From assembly GCA_003214525.1 (NCBI GenBank), contig QCLN01000005.1, positions 18,186 to 82,185 of the forward strand: DNA of 64,000 nt. The letters are read 5' to 3'. Positions 53,114 through 61,771 of this stretch are shown piece after piece (the first letter of the stretch is position 1; each line of letters begins with the position of its first letter). This DNA is from Pelagibacteraceae bacterium AG-414-M23. GTDB taxonomy: Bacteria > Pseudomonadota > Alphaproteobacteria > Pelagibacterales > Pelagibacteraceae. The notes beneath the pieces were generated by a model. The model ran no database searches, was not told the origin of the DNA, and saw only the letters and a program-made list of their open reading frames with translations. The translations under genes and the position numbers were made by a program.

Positions 53114-53663
53114 TTTTATATTCAAAATTTTGAGTTTCTTCATTCACTTGAACCTCTTCTGCACCATTTTTTAGATGAAAATTCCTTGCCATCTCAGTTA
53201 GTGGTGAAAGGGTAACTAATCTATTTAAATGGTTGGATTTTTTTATCATTTTAAAAACTTCTTTAACAATTAATTTTCCACCTCCTTTCTTATTTGACCA
53301 AACAGTGTAAGCAATTGCTATTTGTCCCACATTTTGATCTCTGGTAGCACTTTGTAAAAAAGCATCTCTGCTAAAAAGATCTAATTCATATACTGATTTT
53401 GGTATTTGATTTGTAAAAGCAAAACACATCACTGCATGAATTTCATCTTTATATTTAACGCCATATATTTTTCTTCCATAGCTTGTTCTGAAAAAATTAT
53501 CTAGTTCAGGTCTTACTGGATCTTTTTCATTTTCACATTCGTTTAATTCAACTAACTCAGCACCTTTGATCCAGTCAAAAAAACTTTTAATATTTTTGTT
53601 TAGATCTTTTCTGCTTTTTCTGATCCTTGCTTTAATATTTCTAGAAATTTTTTTTTTAACCAC
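53103..53663 (-). CDS. Basic GNAT-like protein, unknown
   Basis: A 186-residue protein with a Lys/Arg-rich head ([23 protein letters not shown]). The rest has weak GNAT-like features: [46 protein letters not shown] and a final [11 protein letters not shown], as in acetyltransferase folds. I cannot name a family or substrate. It overlaps the Smr gene by 8 bp at its start and hslU by 11 bp at its end. The basic head suggests contact with nucleic acid or ribosomes, but this is a guess. Confidence 0.65.
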   Translation of the reverse strand: MVKKKISRNIKARIRKSRKDLNKNIKSFFDWIKGAELVELNECENEKDPVRPELDNFFRTSYGRKIYGVKYKDEIHAVMCFAFTNQIPKSVYELDLFSRDAFLQSATRDQNVGQIAIAYTVWSNKKGGGKLIVKEVFKMIKKSNHLNRLVTLSPLTEMARNFHLKNGAEEVQVNEETQNFEYKIIK

Positions 53664-54075
53664 TTTTTTTTTTTAGAATAATATCAAAATTTCCCTTGGA
53701 TGGATTTTCAACAGAATCAAAGTCTAATTTTAATATTTTATTAATTAAATTTTTATTTTCTTTTATATAATTTGGTACAGAATACTTTAATATACTTAAA
53801 TCTTTAGATTGATATGGATCATTTAAATTTTTTGATCTACTACCTTTACCAGTGATTATATTAATTTTTATTACGCCTTTTTCAAAACATGACAAAATAA
53901 AACTTTCAATCTTTGTGTTTGCATCTTCTAAGGTATAACCATGTAAATCTATAGTTTCTTCCTTAAATGTTGAAATTTTTTTGCTTAATTTTTGATCTTT
54001 ATTAAATAACTTTTCTTTAGAATTTATAAAATTATCCCAATCCTTTATGTCTTTATCTGATATTTTTTTATTCAA
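53656..54075 (-). CDS. Smr domain protein (MutS2 C-terminal-like)
   Basis: A 139-residue protein with one Smr domain, a putative DNA or RNA nicking module. The hallmarks are TIDLHGYTLEDANTKIESFI (D-x-H-G) and IITGKGSRSKN (T-G-K-G). The N-terminal part is a short charged region. In Alphaproteobacteria this gene is often beside the Tim44-like gene, as here with no gap. No MutS2 ATPase is attached. Confidence 0.9.
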   Translation of the reverse strand: MNKKISDKDIKDWDNFINSKEKLFNKDQKLSKKISTFKEETIDLHGYTLEDANTKIESFILSCFEKGVIKINIITGKGSRSKNLNDPYQSKDLSILKYSVPNYIKENKNLINKILKLDFDSVENPSKGNFDIILKKKSG

Positions 54076-54663
54076 TTAAACTTCGGTTTCTATTAATTGC
54101 CAGTTTGGATTTTTTGACCTAATATTTCTAGAAAATTTCCATGTATCATTTACTCTTTTAATTTTTTGAGGATCACCAGAAATAATTTTATTTTCTTTAT
54201 CTTTAATACAAGTGATAATTTCACTTATAAAACTAACACTTACCTCTAACAAATCGTTGTTTTGATTATGATTTTTAATCTCAGCAGAATTAATTCCAAT
54301 AAACGTTGTTTCATTTTTATATTCTTTCGAGGATCTTTCTTTAATTGCATCATTAAATAATTTGTATACATCGGCATTTAGCAAAGATTTAATTTCGGTA
54401 AGTTTTCCTTTTGCGAATGACGTGATGATTGTTTCATAGGCAATTTTTGCACCATTTAAGAATTCTTTTTTTGCATCTTCATTAAATTCATATATTTCTT
54501 TTTTCTTTAATGGTTTTTTAAAATCAAAATCATTAGCAAAACTTGGTGCCATATCATCTTCGTGACCAGTTTTTTTACCTAAAATCCCTCTTAATCTTAG
54601 AAAGATAAATCCTGCAATCATTGCAAGCAAAATAATGTCTATGTATTCAAAACTATAATTCAT
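54076..54663 (-). CDS. Tim44/TimA-like membrane-anchored protein
   Basis: A 195-residue protein with an N-terminal membrane helix (about 8-25) followed by ILGKKTGHEDD, then a Tim44-like domain: FLNGAKIAYETIITSFAKGKLTEIKSLLNADVYKLF and a late TWKFSRNIRSKNPNWQLIETE. The bacterial homologue of mitochondrial Tim44 is thought to assist membrane protein or lipoprotein handling. It is divergent from fxsA with a 75-bp gap, a common arrangement near secB. Confidence 0.9.
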   Translation of the reverse strand: MNYSFEYIDIILLAMIAGFIFLRLRGILGKKTGHEDDMAPSFANDFDFKKPLKKKEIYEFNEDAKKEFLNGAKIAYETIITSFAKGKLTEIKSLLNADVYKLFNDAIKERSSKEYKNETTFIGINSAEIKNHNQNNDLLEVSVSFISEIITCIKDKENKIISGDPQKIKRVNDTWKFSRNIRSKNPNWQLIETEV

Positions 54664-54738
54664 TGTATTTTATATATATTTATAATATTTACTTAGTTAA
54701 TCTTTTTCAATGATCTTAATTTAGGAATTTAAAGACAA

Positions 54739-55146
54739 ATGAACTCACTTTTATTAGCAATAATATTAATTCCAGCAGTTGAAATTTATTTATTCATAAA
54801 AATAGGATCTTCTATTGGGGCATTTAATACTATTTTACTCATATTTTTTACTGCTTTTATAGGAATTTACTATGCAAGAGCTGAAGGTTTAAACACTTTA
54901 AATCAAGGATTAAGAAAAATGGTTAAAGATGAAATGCCTGTTTATGAACTATTATCCGGAGCTCTTATTGGAATAGGTGCTATTTTTTTAATTATACCAG
55001 GATTTGCAACCGACCTTGTTGGTTTTCTAATAATATTTTCACCAACAAGAAAACTAATTTTTAATAAATTTTCTAAAAAAAATACAAAAAATAATCTAAA
55101 AAGTAAGGATTATATTGAAGGAGAATATAAAGATTTAGATGATTGA
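54739..55146 (+). CDS. fxsA: FxsA family membrane protein
   Basis: A 135-residue protein with three to four hydrophobic segments and the FxsA pattern PAVEIYLFIKIGSSIGAFNTILLIFFTAFIG, ALIGIGAIFLIIPGFATDLVGFLI and a polar tail. FxsA suppresses F-factor exclusion of phage T7 when overproduced in E. coli; its normal role is unknown. It overlaps secB by 8 bp. Confidence 0.92.
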   Translation: MNSLLLAIILIPAVEIYLFIKIGSSIGAFNTILLIFFTAFIGIYYARAEGLNTLNQGLRKMVKDEMPVYELLSGALIGIGAIFLIIPGFATDLVGFLIIFSPTRKLIFNKFSKKNTKNNLKSKDYIEGEYKDLDD

Positions 55147-55573
55147 AAATAAAAAAGAAAAATTCAAAATTATTTTAGAATATATAAAAGATCTTTCCGT
55201 TGAAACGCCGAAAGCATCAACATTGTTATATGTTAGAGATAATTTAGAAAAGTATAAAATGGATATTGACATTAATTCATTAATTCTAAAAAATAAATCT
55301 TTAGAAATAACAACAAAAATAACTCTACAAGATAAAAGTGATAATAAAAATAAAGCTTTTTTTGAAATTAAATACGCTTCTATAATCGCAATAGATAGCT
55401 CACTGACTGATAAAAACATTATTAGCAAAATTGTACTTTGTGATTTGCAAAAAATTGTATATCCAAAAATAGAAAAAATATTTTTAGATATCATTAAAAA
55501 TGCAGGATATCCAAAAATGAGTTTTGATAAAAAAGTAGATTTTGAAAAGTTGTATAATGATAAATTTAATTAA
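55139..55573 (+). CDS. secB: Protein-export chaperone SecB
   Basis: SecB keeps preproteins unfolded for SecA. The 144-residue protein has low overall similarity but family points: FKIILEYIKDLSVETPKAS at the start, DINSLILKNKSLEITTKITLQDKSDNKNKAFFEIKYASIIAID in the beta-sheet and a C-terminal helix FLDIIKNAGYPKM. Position between the fxsA/Tim44 pair and dnaQ is the usual alphaproteobacterial one. Its last bases overlap dnaQ tail to tail by 8 bp. Confidence 0.88.
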   Translation: MIENKKEKFKIILEYIKDLSVETPKASTLLYVRDNLEKYKMDIDINSLILKNKSLEITTKITLQDKSDNKNKAFFEIKYASIIAIDSSLTDKNIISKIVLCDLQKIVYPKIEKIFLDIIKNAGYPKMSFDKKVDFEKLYNDKFN

Positions 55574-56234
55574 AATAATTTTTTTTAATTTCTCTTTTTA
55601 AAAATTCTTTGTGCAGCTTTAATTCTTCTTCTGTCGGTTTAACTATTTTTTTATAGTGCTGAATTTTTGTATTGTCTATATTTTCATCACTATATTGGAT
55701 ATCCACTTTTAATTTAAAGGTTGGCTCTTTTTGATCTAATAAATTTATATAAACTTTCGACAAAAGTTCACAATCTATAACAGCGTTATGTTTTGTTCTT
55801 CTTGAGTTATCAATATTATATTTTTTACATAACGCATCTAGACTAGTGCCAGAACCTGGAAATTTTTCTCTTGCTATTTGCAATGTATCGACTACTTCAC
55901 ATCCAATTTTTTTTTTTTTTAATAACATAAGTTCGTTATTTAAGTGAGAGATATCAAACTCAGCATTATGAATTACAAGCTTCTTTCCTTCTATAAATTT
56001 TAAAAAATCTTCCACTATTTCACTGAATTTTTTTTGTTTAGACAAAAATTCATCTGTGTAACCGTGAACTTTGAAAGCTTCTTCAGAAACTTTTCTTTCT
56101 GGATTGATGTAGCAATGAAAAATTTTTTTTGTAGGAATTAAATCATCAAGTTCTATACAGCCAATCTCCACTATCCTATGTCCGTCAGCGATTGATAAAC
56201 CTGTTGTTTCTGTATCTAAAACTACTTCAATCAT
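55566..56234 (-). CDS. dnaQ: DNA polymerase III epsilon subunit (proofreading exonuclease)
   Basis: DnaQ is the 3'-5' exonuclease of the replicative polymerase. The 222-residue DEDDh protein has VLDTETTGL (Asp7, Glu9), IVEIGCIELDD, HNAEFDISHLN (third Asp) and KHNAVIDCELLSKVY (His and last Asp). A short C-terminal tail would bind the alpha subunit. It overlaps coaE by 8 bp, in the order maf-aroE-coaE-dnaQ. Confidence 0.95.
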   Translation of the reverse strand: MIEVVLDTETTGLSIADGHRIVEIGCIELDDLIPTKKIFHCYINPERKVSEEAFKVHGYTDEFLSKQKKFSEIVEDFLKFIEGKKLVIHNAEFDISHLNNELMLLKKKKIGCEVVDTLQIAREKFPGSGTSLDALCKKYNIDNSRRTKHNAVIDCELLSKVYINLLDQKEPTFKLKVDIQYSDENIDNTKIQHYKKIVKPTEEELKLHKEFLKREIKKNYFN

Positions 56235-56793
56235 TGAATTCTTTTTTGACTTGCTTAATTTGATTTAAAACATTTTTTTTATTTAAATTATTATAAATTA
56301 TAAAATTTGCCAATTTTAATTTTTTTTTCATATTTGTCTGCTTTTTCTTTAATATATTTAAAATTTTTCTATTATAGCTCGCTCTCTTTTTTAGTCTTTT
56401 TAAAATAATTTTTTTTGGTGTTTTTATATAAATTAAAATATCAGATTTATTATTTAATTTATTTTCTATAAGCAATGGTATGTCAAGAACCACGTATTTT
56501 TTAAATTTATTTTTTTTCAAAAATTTTTTTAACTGAACTCTTACATATGGATGTACTATTTTTGATATAATTTTAATATTTTTTTTGTTTAATATTTTTC
56601 TCAATTCACTTTTAATTATTGGGAAGCTTTTAATACTTTTAGGAAATTTTTTGTTTAATTTTTTAAAACATTTCTTATTAGTTTTATAAATTTTTTTTAC
56701 CTCTATGTCGGCATTAAAAACTGGAAAACCAAAACATTTTCCTACAAAAGTTTTTCCTGATGCTATTTCTCCTATTAATCCTATTCTAATCAT
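56227..56793 (-). CDS. coaE: Dephospho-CoA kinase
   Basis: CoaE phosphorylates dephospho-CoA. The protein, 188 residues from the preferred start, has the P-loop GLIGEIASGKTFVG, PVFNADIEVKKIYK, KIVHPYVRVQLKKFL, VLDIPLLIE and KRASYNRKI. The track start at 56850 lies inside aroE and adds 19 unrelated residues; the ATG at 56793 gives the normal MIRIGLIGE opening and an 8-bp overlap with aroE. It is extremely Lys-rich. Function is secure by motif and order. Confidence 0.93.
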   Translation of the reverse strand: MIRIGLIGEIASGKTFVGKCFGFPVFNADIEVKKIYKTNKKCFKKLNKKFPKSIKSFPIIKSELRKILNKKNIKIISKIVHPYVRVQLKKFLKKNKFKKYVVLDIPLLIENKLNNKSDILIYIKTPKKIILKRLKKRASYNRKILNILKKKQTNMKKKLKLANFIIYNNLNKKNVLNQIKQVKKEFND

Positions 56794-57619
56794 TTTCCAA
56801 TAATTCAAGAACTTTTTTATTAACTGGTGGCTTGAGTCCCGTCCACACATCGGGAGCTATTGTAAATAAACTAAAAGCTTCTTGTGCTTGATAAACAAAC
56901 ATCATTTTACCATTCTCAATCTGATGACCACGCTTTTCGGCCTCCAAAAGAAAATTTGTTTTTTTAGGATTATAAATAACATCATAAAAAAACTTCCCTG
57001 ATCCTATTTGATCATAATTTATTGGTATTTTGTCGTTTTCTTTAAGACCTAAGCTTGTAGTATTTATAATCATATCAAAATTTTTAATATCCCCCCATTC
57101 TACAAGCTCTAATTGGGGAAATAATTTTTTTAAATTTTTAGCTTTTTCTTTAGTTCTATTGCTCAATATAATAGTGGAAGGCTTCATTTCTTCCAAAGCA
57201 TAAATAATTGAAGGCGTTACACCTCCAGCTCCTAAGATAAAAATTTTTTTTCCTTTTACGCTATATTTAATATGTTCTAATGAATATTTAAATCCTAGAA
57301 TATCTGTATTTCTACCTACTATTTTATTTGAACCTGTAATTTTATTTTTTTCTATATAAATAGTATTTACTGATTGAGTTTTTTCTGGAATCTCTATCTT
57401 GTCTAAAAAGGGTATAACTGATTTTTTAAACGGCACGGTAACATTAATGCCATCTATTTTACCATTTCGCATTTCTGAAATTATTCCCTCTATATCACTT
57501 TCTTTGACCTGTTTTTTTTCATAAACAGCATCAATATTATTTTCCTTAAACCAATAATTATGTAATCTAGGTGACAGCGAGTGGTCAATTGGATTTCCAA
57601 TAACTAAAAATTTTTTCAT
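56786..57619 (-). CDS. aroE: Shikimate dehydrogenase
   Basis: AroE reduces 3-dehydroshikimate with NADPH in aromatic amino acid synthesis. The 277-residue protein has VIGNPIDHSLSPRLHN, INVTVPFKKSVIPFLD (catalytic Lys), GRNTDILGF, ILGAGGVTPSII and NTTSLGLK. It overlaps maf by 4 bp at its start. All main substrate and cofactor sites are visible. Confidence 0.96.
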   Translation of the reverse strand: MKKFLVIGNPIDHSLSPRLHNYWFKENNIDAVYEKKQVKESDIEGIISEMRNGKIDGINVTVPFKKSVIPFLDKIEIPEKTQSVNTIYIEKNKITGSNKIVGRNTDILGFKYSLEHIKYSVKGKKIFILGAGGVTPSIIYALEEMKPSTIILSNRTKEKAKNLKKLFPQLELVEWGDIKNFDMIINTTSLGLKENDKIPINYDQIGSGKFFYDVIYNPKKTNFLLEAEKRGHQIENGKMMFVYQAQEAFSLFTIAPDVWTGLKPPVNKKVLELLEND

Positions 57620-58218
57620 TCAAAATTCCTTAAATAATCTTTAATTTTCTTAACTGGCAAACCCATAATTGTGTCTTCATCTCCTTCTATACTAGAAAAT
57701 AAAGATCTTCCTTCCCCTTCAATTTGATAGACATTATAAGAATATAAAGCGTCATCGTTTATTTTTGATAAATAAGTTTTGAGCTGACCTTCTGAAAATT
57801 TTTTCATTTTAAGCATAGCTTTATCTGTGTAATTCCAAATCATAGAGCCGTTTTTTGCTATAGTAACAGAGCTAATTAGAAAATGCTCTTTGCCATTTAA
57901 TTTTTTAAGTATTTCTAATGCTTTATCTCTATTTTGAGGTTTAGAAATAATTTCATTATCCAAATCAATTACACTGTCGGCTCCAAGAACTAATTTCTCA
58001 TGATGTAAATTGCTTATTTTTGTTGCTTTTACTTCTGCTAAATTTTTACTAATTATTTCTGGAGATGCTCCTTCTTTAATTAAACTCTCTTTAATTATTT
58101 CTTCATCAACGTTTGGAGCAATCACTTTACATTTAATATTATTTTTTTCTAAAATGTCTTTCCTAACTTTACTTTTGGAAGCTAAAATTATTTTATTTTC
58201 TGTTGGAGAATATTTCAT
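57616..58218 (-). CDS. maf: Maf-like nucleotide pyrophosphatase
   Basis: Maf proteins hydrolyse non-canonical or canonical NTPs to the monophosphates. The 200-residue sequence has ILASKSKVRKDILEKNN, VDEEIIKESL, VLGADSVIDLDNEIISKP and GLPVKKIKDYL. Substrate class (dTTP/UTP or m7GTP) is not fixed by what I see. It overlaps the DUF299 gene by 26 bp. Confidence 0.93.
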   Translation of the reverse strand: MKYSPTENKIILASKSKVRKDILEKNNIKCKVIAPNVDEEIIKESLIKEGASPEIISKNLAEVKATKISNLHHEKLVLGADSVIDLDNEIISKPQNRDKALEILKKLNGKEHFLISSVTIAKNGSMIWNYTDKAMLKMKKFSEGQLKTYLSKINDDALYSYNVYQIEGEGRSLFSSIEGDEDTIMGLPVKKIKDYLRNFE

Positions 58219-59017
58219 ACATTTTTATTACTGATGCCGCTGTTTCTTCTACTGATTTTCTAGTTACATCTATCATGGGCCATTGATACTTTTTGAATGT
58301 GATTCTTGATTCTTCTATCTCATTTTGAATAGTTTCTAGATTAGTATATTGAATGGTTTCCTGTTCTTTAATTGTTGTAAGTCTATTCTTTCTAACATCG
58401 TAAAGTCTTTTTGGCTCCGCTATAAGACCTACTATACAGCAGACTTTGGGATTTTCTTTTAATTTTTCTGGGATTGAGCTGTCGTCAATAAGTGGAATAT
58501 TTGAAGTTTTATATCCTCTGTTTGCTAAATAAATTGAAGTTGGCGTTTTGCTTGTTCTACTTACTCCTAATAAAATAATATCGGATTTGTGCACATCTTT
58601 TCTTAAATTTCCATCGTCGTGATTAATTGTAAATTGTATGGCCTCAATCCTTTTATAATAGTCCTCATTCAACGCATGTTGGCCGCTTGGAACATGTGTT
58701 GCTTTCTGATTTAAAAGTTTTGAAAAATTAAGAATTAAATCACCTAACACTCCAAAACAAGGTATGTTTTTTTTGTTTGCTTCTTGTGATAAATATTTAG
58801 CAAGTTTATTATCTACAATTGTATATAGAATTATAGAATTTTTTTTTTTTTTTGCTTCTTCTAATATTTTTAATATTTGATTTTCTGTTCTAGTAAAAGA
58901 ATAATGAAATAGGCTCTGTTCAAAATTTTTAAACTGGGCTTTTAATGCCATAAATATTCTTTCCAAAGTCTCGCCCGTTGAATCAGAAATTAAATAAATA
59001 TTATATGTATTTTTCAT
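58193..59017 (-). CDS. Pyruvate, phosphate dikinase / PEP synthase regulatory protein (DUF299)
   Basis: A bifunctional serine/threonine kinase and pyrophosphorylase that switches PPDK or PEP synthase off and on. The 274-residue protein has YLISDSTGETLERIFMALKAQF (8-29), the P-loop GVSRTSKTPTSIYLA and IDDSSIPEKL, typical of the family. It is the gene bordering the candidate oriC on the left, the same neighbourhood as in other Alphaproteobacteria whose origin lies beside hemE. Confidence 0.93.
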   Translation of the reverse strand: MKNTYNIYLISDSTGETLERIFMALKAQFKNFEQSLFHYSFTRTENQILKILEEAKKKKNSIILYTIVDNKLAKYLSQEANKKNIPCFGVLGDLILNFSKLLNQKATHVPSGQHALNEDYYKRIEAIQFTINHDDGNLRKDVHKSDIILLGVSRTSKTPTSIYLANRGYKTSNIPLIDDSSIPEKLKENPKVCCIVGLIAEPKRLYDVRKNRLTTIKEQETIQYTNLETIQNEIEESRITFKKYQWPMIDVTRKSVEETAASVIKMYEIFSNRK

Positions 59018-59290
59018 GTATTAACTTTATGTTATTTGGACAAAATCTGCCTTATTTTGCAAAACTATAAAATTATTAAATTTTACAATTAGTTATTAAC
59101 ACATTTAAACAAGTAAAAAAAAATATATTAATAGTTAGAAAATTGTTAATTTTAAATAAAAATATAAGTAAATTAATTGTTTTATGACAATATTATTGTT
59201 AACAAAAATGTGGAAAAAGTTGTATGAATTTTAATCCAACTTAATAACAGGGTAATAATATACAAATATAAAACTATTTATTTATTTAAT
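59018..59290. other. Candidate chromosomal replication origin (oriC)
   Basis: A 273-bp gene-free, strongly AT-rich region between the DUF299 gene and hemE. It holds a perfect DnaA box TTTTCCACA on the minus strand (59209-59217), a one-mismatch box TTATTAACA on the plus strand (59093-59101), the palindrome TTGTTAACAA just before the strong box, and several TTAA half-sites. In Caulobacter and Rickettsia the mapped origin lies beside hemE. Flanking genes point away from it on both sides. Only one strong DnaA box is seen, so the call is not certain. Confidence 0.68.
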
Positions 59291-60292
59291 ATGGGCATTC
59301 TTAAGGATTGTATAAATAATAACAATATTGACTCTATTCCTATATGGTTTATGAGGCAGGCAGGAAGATATTTACCTGAGTTTAGAGAGATAAGATCTAA
59401 AAACCCAAATTTTGTAGAACTGTGTTTAAATCCAAAAATTTCTAAAGAAATAACACTTCAACCATTAAAACGTTTTTTGTTTGATGCTGCAATTATATTT
59501 TCTGATATTCTTTTAATACCTTATGCTTTAGGACAAGATTTAAAGTTTGAAAAAAACTTTGGCCCAAAACTTGGAAATTTAAATCTAGAAAATATTCTTA
59601 ATATATCTGATAAAGAAATTTTAGAAAAATTAAAACCAGTATATAAACTTATAGATATTACATCTAAAGATAAAATTTTAAAAAATAAAGATTTAATTGG
59701 TTTCATTGGGGCTCCATGGACATTACTGGTCTATATGGTTAATCAGAAATCACCAAAAAAAACATTAAACACAGATATTTACAAAAATGTTAATAATAAA
59801 TATTTATTAGAGAAAATTATTTATACACAAAAATTACATATAAAAAATCAAGTAGAGAGTGGAGCAACTATAATTCAAATCTTTGATAGTTGGGCAGGTT
59901 TATTGGAATATAAGTATTATGATAAATATATTTATAACCCAACACAAGAACTTGTAAATTATGTTAAAAGTTTAAATGTAGAGGTTATTTGTTTTCCAAG
60001 AGGAATAAATTGTTATAAAGAATATTGTGACATTGTTAAACCAAATGTAATCAGTATTGATTATGAAGTAGACCCAGCTTTAATTGCAAAAGAAATTAAT
60101 ATTCCAATTCAAGGTGGATTAGATCCTAAATTTTTATTACTAGATAAAAAAGAAATGTTGATAAAAGCTAAAAAATATTTAGAGACATTCAAAAATCATC
60201 AATATATATTTAATTTAGGACATGGAGTTCTCCCAGAAACTAACCCAGAAAATGTTAAAATATTAGTAGAATTTGTTAAGGATTTTAAATGA
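59291..60292 (+). CDS. hemE: Uroporphyrinogen decarboxylase
   Basis: HemE removes four carboxyls from uroporphyrinogen III to give coproporphyrinogen III. The 333-residue TIM barrel has PIWFMRQAGRYLPEFREIR (19-37), the catalytic Asp in IIFSDILLIPYALG, GFIGAPWTLLVYMV, FDSWAG and NLGHGVLPETNPEN. It overlaps hemH by 4 bp. With hemH and hemJ it covers several of the late haem steps. Confidence 0.97.
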   Translation: MGILKDCINNNNIDSIPIWFMRQAGRYLPEFREIRSKNPNFVELCLNPKISKEITLQPLKRFLFDAAIIFSDILLIPYALGQDLKFEKNFGPKLGNLNLENILNISDKEILEKLKPVYKLIDITSKDKILKNKDLIGFIGAPWTLLVYMVNQKSPKKTLNTDIYKNVNNKYLLEKIIYTQKLHIKNQVESGATIIQIFDSWAGLLEYKYYDKYIYNPTQELVNYVKSLNVEVICFPRGINCYKEYCDIVKPNVISIDYEVDPALIAKEINIPIQGGLDPKFLLLDKKEMLIKAKKYLETFKNHQYIFNLGHGVLPETNPENVKILVEFVKDFK

Positions 60293-61284
60293 ATGATAAT
60301 CACCCAAAAATAAATTTTGGAAAAACTGGAGTTTTGTTAATTAATTTAGGAACACCAAATTCTACAAGTTGGTGGGACATACGCATGTATTTAAAAGAAT
60401 TTTTGTCCGACAGAAGAGTAATAGAAGTAAATCCATTTATATGGCAAATTATTTTAAATTTATTTATATTAACATTTCGTCCTTCAAAAACTGCAAAAGC
60501 TTATAAGGAAATATGGATGAAGGATGTTAATAAATCACCTTTAAGATTTTATACAGAAATACAAACAGAAAAACTTAATAAAAAAATTAATAAAGATAGT
60601 TTAATCATTGATTTTGCTATGAGATATGGAAATCCAAGCATTAAAAATAAAATTAAAAGTTTACAAAAAAAAGGTTGTGAGAAGATAATAATTTTTCCTC
60701 TCTACCCCCAGTATGCTTCACCAACAACAGCTACGGTTTGTGATGAAGTGTATAGAGTATTAATGAAAATGAGATGGCAGCCAACAATACAGATAATACC
60801 ACATTACGAGTCTGAACCGCTATACATCGATGCTCTTGTGAACAGTGTAAATAAAAAATTAAGTAGTATAGATTGGAAACCAGATTTAATTATTGCATCG
60901 TATCACGGTATTCCAAAAAAATATTTTGAAAAAGGAGATCCGTATCATTGCTATTGTCAAAAAACCACAAGATTAATTTCAGAAAAATTTAATAAAATTA
61001 ATATAATTACAACTTTCCAATCAAGATTTGGACCAGAAGAATGGCTTCAACCTTATACAGACAAAACCCTAGAAAAATTGCCTAAAGAAGGAATTAAGAA
61101 AGTTTTAGTGATAACGCCAGGATTTGCTTCAGATTGTGTAGAAACACTTGAAGAAATATCTATCCAAGGAAGAGAAAGTTTTGAAAAAGCAGGAGGAGAA
61201 AAGTTTGGATTTATTCCGTGCCTTAATGATAATGACGACCATATATCTCTTTTAGAATACCTTGTTGTAAAGAATTTAAATTAA
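60289..61284 (+). CDS. hemH: Ferrochelatase
   Basis: HemH inserts iron into protoporphyrin IX. The 331-residue protein has VLLINLGTPNSTS, LSDRRVIEV, MRYGNPSI, PLYPQYASPTTATV, SYHGIPKKYFEKGDPYHCYCQKT (active-site His and substrate loop) and ITPGFASDCVETLEEI. It shares 4 bp with hemE and 1 bp with hemJ. All conserved elements are present. Confidence 0.97.
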   Translation: MNDNHPKINFGKTGVLLINLGTPNSTSWWDIRMYLKEFLSDRRVIEVNPFIWQIILNLFILTFRPSKTAKAYKEIWMKDVNKSPLRFYTEIQTEKLNKKINKDSLIIDFAMRYGNPSIKNKIKSLQKKGCEKIIIFPLYPQYASPTTATVCDEVYRVLMKMRWQPTIQIIPHYESEPLYIDALVNSVNKKLSSIDWKPDLIIASYHGIPKKYFEKGDPYHCYCQKTTRLISEKFNKINIITTFQSRFGPEEWLQPYTDKTLEKLPKEGIKKVLVITPGFASDCVETLEEISIQGRESFEKAGGEKFGFIPCLNDNDDHISLLEYLVVKNLN

Positions 61285-61718
61285 TGAACTTCTATTTAAT
61301 AATAAAAGCACTCCATTTAATCTCCATCATTTCTTGGATGGTAGGACTTTTATATTTGCCAAGAATTTTTGTCTATCACGTAGAAAATTTTGAAAAGAAA
61401 CAAACCACCGAAATTTTTGAAATTATGGAAAGACGCCTTTATAATTACATTATGAGACCGGCAATGCTCTTTTCCTGGATATTTGGGATTATATTAATTT
61501 ATTTAAATGGTCTTGATGTTTTGACTTATTTATGGATACAAATCAAACTTACTTTAGTAATCATTTTGTCCGTTTATCATGAATACTTAGGAAGATGTCT
61601 TAATCAACTTAAAAATAGTACAAACACGAAAACTAGTAGATTTTATCGTTATTTAAACGAGGTCCCAACCGTATTGCTAATATTGATAGTATTTGTTGTA
61701 ATTATTAAACCTTTATAA
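61284..61718 (+). CDS. hemJ: Protoporphyrinogen IX oxidase HemJ
   Basis: HemJ is the membrane-bound protoporphyrinogen oxidase of many Alphaproteobacteria. The 144-residue protein has four helices and the family opening IKALHLISIISWMVGLLYLPRIFVYH with the essential His11, plus RRLYNYIMRPAMLFSWIFGI and HEYLGRCLNQL. It shares one base with hemH, completing the hemE-H-J set. No hemG or hemY is seen. Confidence 0.95.
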   Translation: MNFYLIIKALHLISIISWMVGLLYLPRIFVYHVENFEKKQTTEIFEIMERRLYNYIMRPAMLFSWIFGIILIYLNGLDVLTYLWIQIKLTLVIILSVYHEYLGRCLNQLKNSTNTKTSRFYRYLNEVPTVLLILIVFVVIIKPL

Positions 61719-61771
61719 GCTTGTAATTTAAAAAATTGATACTATATTAGAACTATCTAAACAAAATCCCC

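Noticed and set aside
56794-56850. Upstream coaE start given in the track
   Set aside because: It adds 19 residues read out of frame from aroE; the ATG at 56793 starts at the conserved beta strand.
59096-59108. TTAA pairs near the origin as CtrA sites
   Set aside because: The spacing is 5 bases here and 6 at 59231-59244, not the 7 expected for the CtrA consensus, and TTAA is frequent by chance in such AT-rich DNA.
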